Source: an uncultured Pelagibacteraceae bacterium
Lineage (GTDB): Bacteria; Pseudomonadota; Alphaproteobacteria; Pelagibacterales; Pelagibacteraceae
DNA length: 50,434 nt
Assembly: GCA_902600205.1 (NCBI GenBank)
Contig: CACKIN010000005.1
Coordinates: 1 to 50,434, forward strand
Reading direction: 5' to 3'
The translations under genes were made by a program, and so were the position numbers. Within the stretch, counting starts at the first letter, position 1; the number at the start of each line of letters is the position of its first letter. This document shows positions 8,255 to 17,607 of the stretch, one piece after another. The notes under the pieces are model-generated. The model worked only from the letters and a program-made list of their open reading frames with translations, did no database searches and had not been told where the DNA came from.

Positions 8255-9614
8255 TTTTTACTTTATTCCTAATCAACCATAGACAAATTAGCGAAGGAAT
8301 AACCATTAAAGTTGTTATTACAAAAAAAACGCTCCAGTCTCCATTAAGCCAATCTACTAGTGCTCCTGACGAAGAGGCGAGTGTAGTTCTTCCTGCTGTT
8401 CCAATAGATGCCAATAATGCATATTGAGTTGCGGTGTAAGTCCTATCTACTAATAAAGAAATAAAAGCAACAAATGCAACTGTTGCAAATGCAGCTGTGA
8501 TATCGTCAGCTATTACAGCTATTGCAAATAATAATTCTGATTTACCTGTCCATGCCAATATTGCGAAAAGTAAATTAGTTACCGCCATCAAACCACCAGC
8601 AAAAAACATAGTTTTTACTGTTCCCGCTCTCATAGCCATTAAACCTCCTATTAAAGTGAAAACGACGGTTGTTATCCATCCCAATCCTTTAGAGTAAATA
8701 GCTATTTGTCCTTTTGAAAAACCAATTTCTTTATAAAAAACAATCGACATACGTCCTAAAAATGCTTCGCCAATTTTAAACAAAAATACAAATCCCAATA
8801 TTCCTACAGCAATGCTAAATCCATTTTTTTTGAAAAAACTAACTATTGGTCCACCAATAGTTCCTGAAATATAAGCAATAAAATTTGTTAAAACATTATT
8901 TGACCCAAGTTTATTTAAAATCATTTGATCAGTGGCTTTTTGATTGCTTTGTCTGTTGTTATCACTTGTCTCATGAACAAACATCAAACCAATATTCATT
9001 AAAATAATTAAAATGCCTAAAACTAAAAAAGTTGCTTGCCAATAATTCGATATCCCCATGTTTTCAAAAAATTCCGCAGTGAATAAAGCTACAACTCCCC
9101 CTAATTTATAACCAGTCCACCATCCAACAACTGCTATAGCTGCTCCTGCTGCCATGGATTTACCTTCGTTGGAACTTATTTGTTCTATTCTTAACGCATC
9201 AACAGTTATATCTTGAGTTGCAGATGCAATAGCAATAATCAGTCCAACACTTATTAAAAGAGCTAAGTTTTGAGAAGGATTTATTAAACTCCAGACAATC
9301 AAGCTTAGTAAAATTATCAACTGCATTAAAACAATCCATCCTCTTCTGTGACCTAATTTTTTGGTTAAAAATGGAATTTGTATTCTGTCAATGATTGGAG
9401 CCCACAAATAATTGAATGCATACACTCCAAATATTAATCCTGCCCATCCTATAGTTGATCTACTTAAGCCTTCTTCTTTTAACCAAAGACTTAAGCTACT
9501 TGCAATTAATACCCAAGGAAAACCACTAATAGCACCTAGCAGTAATATCCTCAACATACGTAAATCTTTGTATACAAGAAAAGACTCTCTCCAGCTTTGT
9601 TTAGTTTCAGACAT
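8241..9614 (-). CDS. ampG: AmpG-type muropeptide permease (MFS)
   Basis: A polytopic major-facilitator protein of about 457 residues. The N-terminal region (LLLGAISGFPWVLIASSL, then GVYAFNYLWAPIIDR) and the ATQDITVDALRIEQ segment are characteristic of AmpG, which imports GlcNAc-anhydroMurNAc peptides for recycling. The ATG at 9614 is preferred over the in-frame ATG at 9629 because GGAGG lies 8 nt before it. That start shares one nucleotide with the trkH stop. The NlpC/P60 gene follows in the same transcription unit. Confidence 0.88.
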   Translation of the reverse strand: MSETKQSWRESFLVYKDLRMLRILLLGAISGFPWVLIASSLSLWLKEEGLSRSTIGWAGLIFGVYAFNYLWAPIIDRIQIPFLTKKLGHRRGWIVLMQLIILLSLIVWSLINPSQNLALLISVGLIIAIASATQDITVDALRIEQISSNEGKSMAAGAAIAVVGWWTGYKLGGVVALFTAEFFENMGISNYWQATFLVLGILIILMNIGLMFVHETSDNNRQSNQKATDQMILNKLGSNNVLTNFIAYISGTIGGPIVSFFKKNGFSIAVGILGFVFLFKIGEAFLGRMSIVFYKEIGFSKGQIAIYSKGLGWITTVVFTLIGGLMAMRAGTVKTMFFAGGLMAVTNLLFAILAWTGKSELLFAIAVIADDITAAFATVAFVAFISLLVDRTYTATQYALLASIGTAGRTTLASSSGALVDWLNGDWSVFFVITTLMVIPSLICLWLIRNKVKIGEK

Positions 9615-11062
9615 TAATATTTCCTCCAAAAAGATGGAATAAATAACACTAATACAGCAAACAGTTCCAATCTACCTAAAATCATAGCTAAACTTAAAAT
9701 CCATTTTGAAAAATCAGATAAGTTTGAAAAATTACCATTTGGACCAATAATATCGCCTAAACCAGGACCTACATTTGATATTGATGTTGCAGCTGCCGAT
9801 ATTGAAGTAGTTAAATCTAGGCCACTAGTTGATAATAAAGCGGTTATAACAAAAAAAATCACAATATATAAAAATATAAAAGATATTATTGATGCTAAAA
9901 ATTTTTCATCAATATTATTACTTTCGTATTTTATTTTAAATATACCTCTTGGATAAATTATTTTCTTAAGTTGTACAGCAATAAATTGGAATAAAATTTG
10001 GACCCTAAATATTTTAATCCCGCATGCTGTAGATCCTGCACATCCACCTATGAACATAAGGATAAGAAAATAAATTAATGGGAATTGACCCCAATCACTA
10101 AAGTTTTGAGTTACATAACCAGTTCCTGTTAAAATTGATATTACATTAAACGCAACCGACCTAATGCTCGTATCAAAAAAACTTTGATTTTTTATTAACA
10201 AATACAAATACATTAAGAGAATTGAAAAAATAACAATTTTAATAAAAGTTTTAATTTGAGTATCTTTAAAAAATATTTTTTTGTCACCATTTAGATATTT
10301 GATGTAAGCTATGAATGGAATACTTCCTAAGATTATAAATATTATTGATGTGAATTCTATAAGAGAACTATCAAAATAACCAATAGACTCGTTATAGTTT
10401 GAAAATCCTCCTGTTGCTATTGTTGTCATTGAGTGAACAATACTATCAAAATAGTTCATGCCAAATATTTTATAAAATAATGCGCATATAAAAGTTAATC
10501 CTGAGTATACTAGGATCAATCTCAATGCTATTTCTTTTGATCTAGGTAAAATTTTTTCCGGGGTATCACTTGTCGATATGATGAACAACTGCATTCCACC
10601 AATATTCATAAGAGGCATTAAAGTTATTGCCATAACGATTATACCAATTCCACCTAACCACTGGAGCATTCCTCTCCAAAGCAGTATACTTTTAGGAGTT
10701 TCATTTAAATTAGTTATTATAGTTGATCCAGTCGTAGTGATACCTGACATGCTCTCAAAAAAGGCATCTGTTAAACTCAATTCAATCTCTGAAAATATGA
10801 AAGGAAGAGAGCCAAATATTGCAATACTTAACCAAGATAAAGCCGTTAAAAGAAAAGCTTGAGGTAAACTGATCTTCTTATCATGATCTAAATTAGATAG
10901 TAAAAAAAGAACTCCAAAAATAATAGATACAATTCCAGAACTTATAAAACTAGAGTCTAGTTCATTATAAAAAAACTGCGCTAAAATTGGTGCAATCATT
11001 GATAAGCCTAAAATTATTTGTAAAATCCCTAAGGTAAAGAATACAGTTTTATAATTGGACAT
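9614..11062 (-). CDS. trkH: TrkH-family potassium uptake membrane subunit
   Basis: A potassium transporter of 482 residues with many hydrophobic segments and the four pore-loop repeats of the SKT superfamily: ESMSGITTTGSTII, HSMTTIATGGFSN, ILTGTGYVTQNF and AAATSISNVGPGLG. It works with the peripheral TrkA protein, which is not in this window. It heads the trkH-ampG-NlpC/P60 unit; why potassium uptake and muropeptide import are linked here is unclear. Its start region is partly duplicated just upstream (ATGTCCAAT at 11075 and 11062); the outer ATG is out of frame. Confidence 0.94.
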   Translation of the reverse strand: MSNYKTVFFTLGILQIILGLSMIAPILAQFFYNELDSSFISSGIVSIIFGVLFLLSNLDHDKKISLPQAFLLTALSWLSIAIFGSLPFIFSEIELSLTDAFFESMSGITTTGSTIITNLNETPKSILLWRGMLQWLGGIGIIVMAITLMPLMNIGGMQLFIISTSDTPEKILPRSKEIALRLILVYSGLTFICALFYKIFGMNYFDSIVHSMTTIATGGFSNYNESIGYFDSSLIEFTSIIFIILGSIPFIAYIKYLNGDKKIFFKDTQIKTFIKIVIFSILLMYLYLLIKNQSFFDTSIRSVAFNVISILTGTGYVTQNFSDWGQFPLIYFLILMFIGGCAGSTACGIKIFRVQILFQFIAVQLKKIIYPRGIFKIKYESNNIDEKFLASIISFIFLYIVIFFVITALLSTSGLDLTTSISAAATSISNVGPGLGDIIGPNGNFSNLSDFSKWILSLAMILGRLELFAVLVLFIPSFWRKY

Positions 11063-11148
11063 TTTGATTGGACATTATTTTATGGTAAATAAATTTCAAC
11101 TCTATAAGAATTATTAAAAACGTTATTTTACAGGCTGTTTAATTAAAA

Positions 11149-12717
11149 GTGATAGATAAAACCAACATAGACAAAACAAATGCTTGGCCTTTTGTAGAGG
11201 CTAAAAAGCTTCTAAGAGAGAGAAAAAAAAATATTGAAAACAAAGGAAAAATTATTCTGCAAACAGGATACGGTCCTAGCGGATTACCGCACATCGGTAC
11301 ATTTGGTGAAGTGGCAAGAACTTCAATGATTGTTAACGCTTTAAATCATTTATCAGATCTCCCTAAAGAAATAATTACTTTTTCTGACGACATGGATGGA
11401 CTTAGAAAAGTTCCTGAAAATATTCCTAATCCTGAAAAACTTGAGGAAAACCTTCATAAACCCTTAACTCAAGTTCCAGATCCTTTTGAAAAATTTAACA
11501 GTTTTGGTGAACATAATAATGAAATGTTAAAAAATTTCTTAGATAAATTTAAGTTTGAATACAGTTTTAAAAGTTCAACAGTTTTATATAAGTCAGGTTT
11601 TTTCAATGATACATTAAAATTAATTTTAGAAAATTATGAAGGAATAATGAACATAATTATTCCTACTCTTGGTAAAGAAAGGCAAAAAACATATTCCCCA
11701 TTTTTACCAATATGTCCAGATACAGGGATTGTATTAGAGATACCAGTTTCAGAATTAGATACTAAAAACTCAAAAATAATTTTTGATAACAATGGCAAAA
11801 AATTGGAGCAAAGTATTTTAGATGGAAATTGTAAACTACAATGGAAAGTAGATTGGGCTATGAGATGGTATGCCCTTGATGTAGATTTTGAAATGTATGG
11901 GAAAGATTTAATTGAGAGTGCAATTTTATCTTCAAAGATCATAAGATTATTGGGTGAGTCAAATCCATCTGGTTTTGCATATGAGTTATTTTTAGATGAA
12001 AAAGGTGAAAAAATATCAAAGTCAAAAGGAAATGGTATCACAATTGATCAATGGCTAGAATATGCATCACCTGAAAGTCTTTCCTTGTATATGTACCAGA
12101 ACCCAAAAAGGGCAAAAAAACTTTACAGAGAAGTAGTTCCAAAGGCTGTTGACGAATATCTCGATTTTATTGAAAAAGGTAAAACTCAAAACGAACTTCA
12201 AAAACTAATGAACCCTGTTTGGCATGTTCATAATTCAGAGATACCAGAGGAAAATTCAATAATGTCCTTCTCAATGCTATTAAATTTAGTTGAGACCAGC
12301 AATGCTGATAATAAAGAATTACTTTGGAAATTTGTAAAGAAATATAAAAAAGATATTAATGAAGATATGCATCCAATTTTTGACAAGTTAATATCTTATG
12401 CAATTAAATATTTTAATGACGTAATAAAATCTAAAAAGATTTATAAAAAACCTAATGAAAGCGAAAGAATTGCTTTAGAGGCTTTAGTAAACTCTTTAAA
12501 TAACTGTAATGACGCAATGAAACCAGAGGATATTCAGACTACAATTTATACAGTCGGCAAAGAAAATGGCTATAAAGAAAATTTGCGTGATTGGTTCAAA
12601 TTGATTTATGAGGTAGTTTTTGGGGTAGAAAATGGACCACGATTTGGTTTTTTTATAAGCTTTTTTGGGGTTCAAGAAACTAAAGAACTAATAAAAAGTA
12701 AATTAGAAAATGTTTAA
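11149..12717 (+). CDS. lysK: Class I lysyl-tRNA synthetase
   Basis: A LysRS of the archaeal-type class I family, 522 residues. The HIGH-like motif HIGT is at 48-51 within GYGPSGLPHIGTFGE, and the KMSKS-like KISKS lies near 287-291. Class I LysRS is common in alphaproteobacteria. The start is GTG at 11149 without a visible Shine-Dalgarno. The first ten codons after it contain a 15-nt imperfect tandem duplication encoding IDKTN twice. The gene overlaps pyrD by 8 nt. Confidence 0.95.
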   Translation: MIDKTNIDKTNAWPFVEAKKLLRERKKNIENKGKIILQTGYGPSGLPHIGTFGEVARTSMIVNALNHLSDLPKEIITFSDDMDGLRKVPENIPNPEKLEENLHKPLTQVPDPFEKFNSFGEHNNEMLKNFLDKFKFEYSFKSSTVLYKSGFFNDTLKLILENYEGIMNIIIPTLGKERQKTYSPFLPICPDTGIVLEIPVSELDTKNSKIIFDNNGKKLEQSILDGNCKLQWKVDWAMRWYALDVDFEMYGKDLIESAILSSKIIRLLGESNPSGFAYELFLDEKGEKISKSKGNGITIDQWLEYASPESLSLYMYQNPKRAKKLYREVVPKAVDEYLDFIEKGKTQNELQKLMNPVWHVHNSEIPEENSIMSFSMLLNLVETSNADNKELLWKFVKKYKKDINEDMHPIFDKLISYAIKYFNDVIKSKKIYKKPNESERIALEALVNSLNNCNDAMKPEDIQTTIYTVGKENGYKENLRDWFKLIYEVVFGVENGPRFGFFISFFGVQETKELIKSKLENV

Positions 12718-13750
12718 TATTATAAGACCACTAATTTTTAAATTTAGCCCTGAAGTAGCTCATTCTTTAGCGATAAAAGCACTTAAATTAAATAATATTT
12801 CTTACTCAAAACCTATAGATAATCATATTTTAGAAACAACTTTTTGTGAAAAAAAATTATCTTCACCAATTGGTGTTGCTGCTGGGTTTGATAAAAATGC
12901 TGAAGTATATAATCCTCTATTTAATCTTGGATTTGGTTTTGTTGAAGTAGGCACAATTACTCCAAAGCCTCAATTTGGCAACCCTAAACCAAGAGTTTTT
13001 AGACTTGAAGAAGATGAAGCTCTTATTAATAGATTAGGTTTTAACAATTCTGGTTCAGAACAAATTAGTCAGACAATAAAGGAAAATAATAAAAAGGGTT
13101 TTTTAGGAATAAATATTGGACCAAATAAAGACTCCAAAGATAGAATTGAGGATTATTTAATTTGTTTTCGTAAATTTTATAATTTAGCTGATTATATAAC
13201 TATAAACATCTCCTCACCAAATACAGAAAATTTAAGAGACTTTCATAAACAGGATGAATTAAATTCATTAATTGATAAGCTAAAAAATGAAAAAAAAGAA
13301 TTGAATTCAAACATTCCATTAGCAATAAAAGTTTCACCTGATCTTAATGACGATCAAATTAATGAAGTATCCAAGATCATTATGGAACAAGAAATTGGAA
13401 TTATTATTGTTTCCAATACCACAGATAAGAATAGAGAAAATTTAAAAAATATAAATAAATTAGAAAAGGGTGGACTGTCAGGTAAACCAATTGAAAAGAT
13501 TTCAAACGAGGCAATTTCTAAATTTTATAAAATTCTAAAAGATAAAACAAAAATAATAGGAGTGGGTGGTGTTAGTAATGGACAAGATGCTTTTGAAAAA
13601 ATCATTTCTGGTGCAACACTCGTTCAATTATATACTGGAATGGTTTACAGAGGTCCTCGTATAGCCTCAAAAATAAGTATAGAATTAATTGATATATTAA
13701 AAAATAAGGGATTTAAAAATGTTTCAGAGGCTATTGGAACTAAAAATTAA
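12710..13750 (+). CDS. pyrD: Dihydroorotate dehydrogenase, quinone-dependent (class 2)
   Basis: A 346-residue enzyme oxidising dihydroorotate to orotate in pyrimidine synthesis, passing electrons to quinone at the membrane. Class 2 features are the N-terminal helix region FNIIRPLIFKFSPEVAHSLA, then GVAAGFDKNAEV, GFVEVGTITPKPQ.GNPKPR, and NISSPNTENLRD around 165-175, which carries the serine base. The C-terminal GVGGVSNGQDAFEKI binds FMN phosphate. It starts within the last codons of lysK. Confidence 0.96.
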   Translation: MFNIIRPLIFKFSPEVAHSLAIKALKLNNISYSKPIDNHILETTFCEKKLSSPIGVAAGFDKNAEVYNPLFNLGFGFVEVGTITPKPQFGNPKPRVFRLEEDEALINRLGFNNSGSEQISQTIKENNKKGFLGINIGPNKDSKDRIEDYLICFRKFYNLADYITINISSPNTENLRDFHKQDELNSLIDKLKNEKKELNSNIPLAIKVSPDLNDDQINEVSKIIMEQEIGIIIVSNTTDKNRENLKNINKLEKGGLSGKPIEKISNEAISKFYKILKDKTKIIGVGGVSNGQDAFEKIISGATLVQLYTGMVYRGPRIASKISIELIDILKNKGFKNVSEAIGTKN

Positions 13751-13752
13751 TC

Positions 13753-13781
13753 TTGACGCGATAAGATTCAGATCTTATACA
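13753..13781 (+). promoter_or_regulatory. Promoter of rpmB, implying a very short leader
   Basis: TTGACG (13753-13758) and TATACA (13776-13781) are separated by 17 nt. The rpmB ATG lies at 13794, so transcription would begin only about 5-6 nt before it. No Shine-Dalgarno is present in that space. This gives rpmB a promoter separate from lysK-pyrD. Confidence 0.6.
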
Positions 13782-13793
13782 GGCTCATAATTT

Positions 13794-14075
13794 ATGTCTA
13801 AAAAATGTGAACTTACTGGAAAAATCCCACTTAAGGGTCATAACGTTAGTCATGCTAACAATAAGACTAAAAGAAGATTCCTACCAAATCTAAAAAAAGT
13901 AAAGTTTAAAAGTGAACTACTTAGGAGAAGTTTAAAATTAACTGTCTCAAATGCTGGTGTTAGGTCAGTAGATAAAAAAGGTAGTTTTGACCTATTTCTT
14001 ATTTCAGCTAAGTCTAAAGATTTATCATTAAGACTAAAAAAATTAAAAAAATCATTAGTAAATAAATCAGCATAA
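13794..14075 (+). CDS. rpmB: 50S ribosomal protein L28
   Basis: A 93-residue L28 with the N-terminus [32 protein letters not shown] split over its usual conserved motifs, and the [12 protein letters not shown] segment. It is a 50S structural protein. Spacing from pyrD is 43 nt and contains a promoter. Its stop shares one nucleotide with the ATG of the next gene (TAATG), suggesting translational coupling. Confidence 0.97.
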   Translation: MSKKCELTGKIPLKGHNVSHANNKTKRRFLPNLKKVKFKSELLRRSLKLTVSNAGVRSVDKKGSFDLFLISAKSKDLSLRLKKLKKSLVNKSA

Positions 14076-14623
14076 TGAATAAGGTATTTTTAACACTCTC
14101 ATTTTTAATGGGATTGGTTGTTTTAGCATCTAATTATTTAGTCCAATTCCCAATTCAATATTATGGTCTTCAGGAAATTCTTACATATGGAGCATTTAGT
14201 TATCCAATAGCTTTTTTAATAACTGATCTAGCAAATAGATCTTTTGGTAAATTAGTTGCTAGAAAAATTGTGTATATAGGATTTACAATAGGAATTTTGT
14301 TTACAATAATTTTCTCAACAAATTTTGCGGATTTAATCTCAGTAAGAATTGCAATTGGTTCAGGTACAGCATTTATTATTGCTCAATTATTGGATGTACA
14401 AATATTTGATCAATTAAGACAAAAAAAATGGTTTATTGCGCCACTTGCATCTTCATTAATTGGCTCTACCGTTGATACATTCTTATTCTTTTCAATTTCA
14501 TTTTATGGAACAGGAATACCTTGGGTGACACTTTCTTTAGGAGATTTAGCAGTAAAGATTTTTGTTGCTTTAGTAATGTTGATACCTTTTAGATTATTAT
14601 TAGGTACTTTAAAAGCTGCTTAA
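14075..14623 (+). CDS. VUT family queuosine-precursor-type transporter (YhhQ-like)
   Basis: A hydrophobic protein of 182 residues with about six membrane segments. The segments LTYGAFSYPIAFLITDLANRSFGK, followed by the FIIAQLLDVQIFDQLR motif and SSLIGSTVDTFLFFSISF, match the YhhQ/VUT family (DUF165). Members of this family import queuosine precursors such as preQ0/preQ1; the substrate here is inferred. It is coupled to rpmB by a 1-nt overlap and converges on the polyamine operon with a 1-nt gap. Confidence 0.85.
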   Translation: MNKVFLTLSFLMGLVVLASNYLVQFPIQYYGLQEILTYGAFSYPIAFLITDLANRSFGKLVARKIVYIGFTIGILFTIIFSTNFADLISVRIAIGSGTAFIIAQLLDVQIFDQLRQKKWFIAPLASSLIGSTVDTFLFFSISFYGTGIPWVTLSLGDLAVKIFVALVMLIPFRLLLGTLKAA

Positions 14624-14624
14624 T

Positions 14625-15689
14625 TCAAATTTTTGGCTCTTGTTGTGTCATGCAATGAATTGCTCCAAAACCCCAAATTAAATCACTACAATCAATGGCA
14701 ATAATTTTTCTGTCTATAAAAAATTTTCTAAAAATTTTTAAAACCTTTGTGTCTTCTTTCACATTAAATACTGGAACCAAGACTGTTTTATTGCTTATGA
14801 AAAAATTTAAATAGCTCGCCGGAACACGAGTTTTTTCTATTACAACTGGACTAGGCATAGGAACCTTAATAATTTTAAATTTTTTTCCATTTTCATCAGA
14901 ACTATTATGTAATATTTTTAAATTTTCTTTAAGAGCTTTATAATTTTTATCTGATCTATTTTTTTCTACAGCTATCATAATTGTTCTTTTTGAGACAAAT
15001 CTTGCGATATCATCGATATGACCATGTGTATCGTCTCCTACAATTCCTTTATTAAGCCAAATAAAGTTTTTCGCATTCAAATATTTTGAAAACAGATTTT
15101 CGTAGTCAATTTTTTTGAAGCCTTTATTTCTCTCTTGTTTACTACTTAATAAGCACTCTCTTGTTAATAATATGGAGCCCGATCCATTATTATCAAATGC
15201 GCCTCCTTCCATTACTACTCTTTCAAATTTTTTTGAATTTACCTTATTTGGTAAAATACTTTTAATATTTAAGTACCTACTAATATAATTATTAATTTTG
15301 TTATCGTTTCTAAAATTTTTATATTTTGACCAGGCATTAAATTTAAAATTAAGCATAGTCTTTTTTTTATTATTTTTATTGACTAAAAATATTGGTCCAG
15401 AATCTCGTAACCAAAGTCTGTCTGTTTTAAGTTTATGAAATTTAATGTTAGATATATTGCAACCTATTTTTTTTAAATATACTCTAGTGGTATCTAGGCT
15501 TTTGGTATTATTTACTAATAAATCTACTCTTTGATATTTTGATAAATATTTAATTATTTTTCCAACTACATATGGAATTTTTTCAAATAATCCAGGCCAA
15601 TCATTTTTATTATGAGGCCAAGACATCCAAACTGATTTTTGAGGTTCCCATTCTGCGGGCATTCTGAATTCACCAATTTTCTTAATCAT
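14625..15689 (-). CDS. aguA: Agmatine deiminase
   Basis: A 354-residue guanidino-modifying enzyme that converts agmatine to N-carbamoylputrescine. Conserved segments are MPAEWEPQKSVWMSWPHN, DRLWLRDSGPIF, the GGAFDNNGSGSILLTRECLL block, DDTHGHIDDIARFV with the catalytic His, and a C-terminal WGFGAIHCMTQQEP with the nucleophilic Cys346. It is the last gene of the polyamine operon and overlaps the amidase gene by 8 nt. Confidence 0.94.
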   Translation of the reverse strand: MIKKIGEFRMPAEWEPQKSVWMSWPHNKNDWPGLFEKIPYVVGKIIKYLSKYQRVDLLVNNTKSLDTTRVYLKKIGCNISNIKFHKLKTDRLWLRDSGPIFLVNKNNKKKTMLNFKFNAWSKYKNFRNDNKINNYISRYLNIKSILPNKVNSKKFERVVMEGGAFDNNGSGSILLTRECLLSSKQERNKGFKKIDYENLFSKYLNAKNFIWLNKGIVGDDTHGHIDDIARFVSKRTIMIAVEKNRSDKNYKALKENLKILHNSSDENGKKFKIIKVPMPSPVVIEKTRVPASYLNFFISNKTVLVPVFNVKEDTKVLKIFRKFFIDRKIIAIDCSDLIWGFGAIHCMTQQEPKI

Positions 15690-16563
15690 CTTCCGGATTT
15701 TTTAGAATATCTTTATAAAATTCAGTTCTTCTGTCTCTTAAAAAGGGCCAATGCTGTCTTGCAGTATCTATTTTTTTATAATCTATTTCACAAACTAAAA
15801 TATCTTCTTTTTTATTTCCTGCTTTTGCAACCACTTTACCACTAGGATCTATCACCATTGAATTACCCCAAAATTCAATTTTTTTCTTACCTTTAGTTTC
15901 TACCCCAACTCTGTTTATGGCAGCCACATAAGTTCCATTAGCAATAGCATGAGATTTTTGCATTGTAATCCAAGAGTCCAATTGTGATTTACCAAACTTT
16001 CTTTTTTCTTTTGGATGCCATCCAATAGCAGTAGGATAAAAAATAATTTGAGCTCCTTTTAAAGCTGTTAATCTGGCTGCTTCTGGAAACCATTGATCCC
16101 AACATATAAGGGGGCCTATCTTTCCAAATTTTGTCTTAACACTTTTAAATCCAAGGTCTCCAGGACTGAAATAAAATTTTTCATAATATCCCGGGTCATC
16201 AGGTATATGCATTTTACGATATTTGGACAAGATATTACCATTCTCATTAATAATGATACTAGTGTTATGATAAAACCCAGATGTTTTTTTTTCAAACATC
16301 GTAATATTCAATACAACACCAAGCTCCTTTGCTAAATCACAAAATATTCTAGAGATTTTTCCTGGAATTTTTTCTGCCAGTTTAAAGTTTGAATGACTTT
16401 CTGTTTGACAAAAATAATTAGTTAAAAATAGTTCTGGAAGACAAATTATATTTGCCTTTTTTTTTGCAGCTTTTTTAATATTTCTTATTGCTAATTCAAT
16501 ATTAGATTGAATTGTACCTAAAGATTTACTTTGTATTAAACCGATTTTGGTTTTTTTGATCAT
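15682..16563 (-). CDS. aguB: N-carbamoylputrescine amidohydrolase
   Basis: A nitrilase-superfamily amidase of about 293 residues, producing putrescine, CO2 and ammonia from N-carbamoylputrescine. The Glu-Lys-Cys triad is visible in CLPELFLTNYF (Glu about 44), KYRKMHIPDDPGYYEKFYF (Lys about 115) and LICWDQWFPE (Cys about 152). The HIPDDPGYYEKFYFSPGD stretch is typical of AguB. The ATG at 16563 is preferred to the TTG directly before it. It starts 3 nt after the upstream stop and overlaps aguA, its pathway partner. Confidence 0.94.
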   Translation of the reverse strand: MIKKTKIGLIQSKSLGTIQSNIELAIRNIKKAAKKKANIICLPELFLTNYFCQTESHSNFKLAEKIPGKISRIFCDLAKELGVVLNITMFEKKTSGFYHNTSIIINENGNILSKYRKMHIPDDPGYYEKFYFSPGDLGFKSVKTKFGKIGPLICWDQWFPEAARLTALKGAQIIFYPTAIGWHPKEKRKFGKSQLDSWITMQKSHAIANGTYVAAINRVGVETKGKKKIEFWGNSMVIDPSGKVVAKAGNKKEDILVCEIDYKKIDTARQHWPFLRDRRTEFYKDILKNPEDD

Positions 16564-16566
16564 CAA

Positions 16567-17607
16567 TCAAAATATCTTGGAAAAATTTTTTCTCTCTCTA
16601 TTTTTCCATTCACCTTTATGATAAGCATCACTTGCTATTAAGGGTAATACGCTTGTTGCCTCTGCAAATACCATTTGCTCTCTGGTAATATCTACTTTGC
16701 CCCATGAGCTTGCTTCTTTTAATGTAGAGCTACTGCATGCTCCATCTCTAGAATCAGCAACTGTGATTTGAATAGCATATTTATGCATATCTACATTTTT
16801 ACCTAAAAGTTCAGCACATATAACAGTATCTTGAATAAAATTTTTTGGTACACCTCCACCAATCATAAAAAGTCCTGACCCTTTAGATTTTATTTTAATT
16901 TCAGTTAATTCTCTAAACTCTCGTATAGAGTCAATAGTAATATGACTCTTTGGGTTTCTTTCTTGGTGCATCACAAGTCCAAATCCAGCACTCGAGTCAG
17001 TAAACGCAGGACAGAAAATTGGAACATTATTGTCATAGGCAACTTCAATTAAAGAGTCTTTCTTTTTTGCATTTGTTTTAAGATATTTTCCAATCTCTTT
17101 TATAAATTCTCTTGATGTATAACTTTTTGGTTCCAATTGATCTGCAATTTCCCCGATGGTTTTATCGCACATCTGAAGCTCTTCCTCATCAATGTAAGTA
17201 TCATATATTCTATCAACATAGTTATTTCTTAACTCTGTATCATCTTGATACTGTGATCCCTGATAATGCTTAAATCCAAGTGCCTCAAAAAAATCCATAT
17301 CAATAATTGAAGCTCCAGTAGCTATTATTGCATCAACCATATTGTATTTTACTAAATCTCTGTAAATATGCATACATCCCGCAGCAGAAGTTGATCCTGC
17401 GAGTGTTAAAAAGATTGTGCAATCTTTATCTTTTATCATTTCATTATAAATATTTGCAGCATTAGCAGTCTCTCTTGAAACGAAAGACATTTTTTCCATT
17501 GAGGAAACAATTTTCCGAGCATCAAAAGAAGTTATATCAATATGCTCTACTTCTTTACTGAGTAAATCACTTTTCCTATTACTTGATTGGTTTTTATTTT
17601 CTGACAT
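16567..17607 (-). CDS. Deoxyhypusine synthase-like enzyme (probable homospermidine synthase)
   Basis: A 346-residue member of the deoxyhypusine synthase family. The NAD-binding and active-site landmarks are TLAGSTSAAGC, VDAIIATGASIIDMD, the GGGVPKNFI segment and SSWGKVDI, where Lys304 matches the lysine that takes the aminobutyl group in eukaryotic enzymes. Bacteria lack eIF5A, and bacterial members are known to form homospermidine from putrescine, so that is the likely role; sequence alone does not fix the acceptor. The gene shares one nucleotide with the decarboxylase stop (TAATG) and is followed directly by aguB. Confidence 0.87.
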   Translation of the reverse strand: MSENKNQSSNRKSDLLSKEVEHIDITSFDARKIVSSMEKMSFVSRETANAANIYNEMIKDKDCTIFLTLAGSTSAAGCMHIYRDLVKYNMVDAIIATGASIIDMDFFEALGFKHYQGSQYQDDTELRNNYVDRIYDTYIDEEELQMCDKTIGEIADQLEPKSYTSREFIKEIGKYLKTNAKKKDSLIEVAYDNNVPIFCPAFTDSSAGFGLVMHQERNPKSHITIDSIREFRELTEIKIKSKGSGLFMIGGGVPKNFIQDTVICAELLGKNVDMHKYAIQITVADSRDGACSSSTLKEASSWGKVDITREQMVFAEATSVLPLIASDAYHKGEWKNRERKNFSKIF

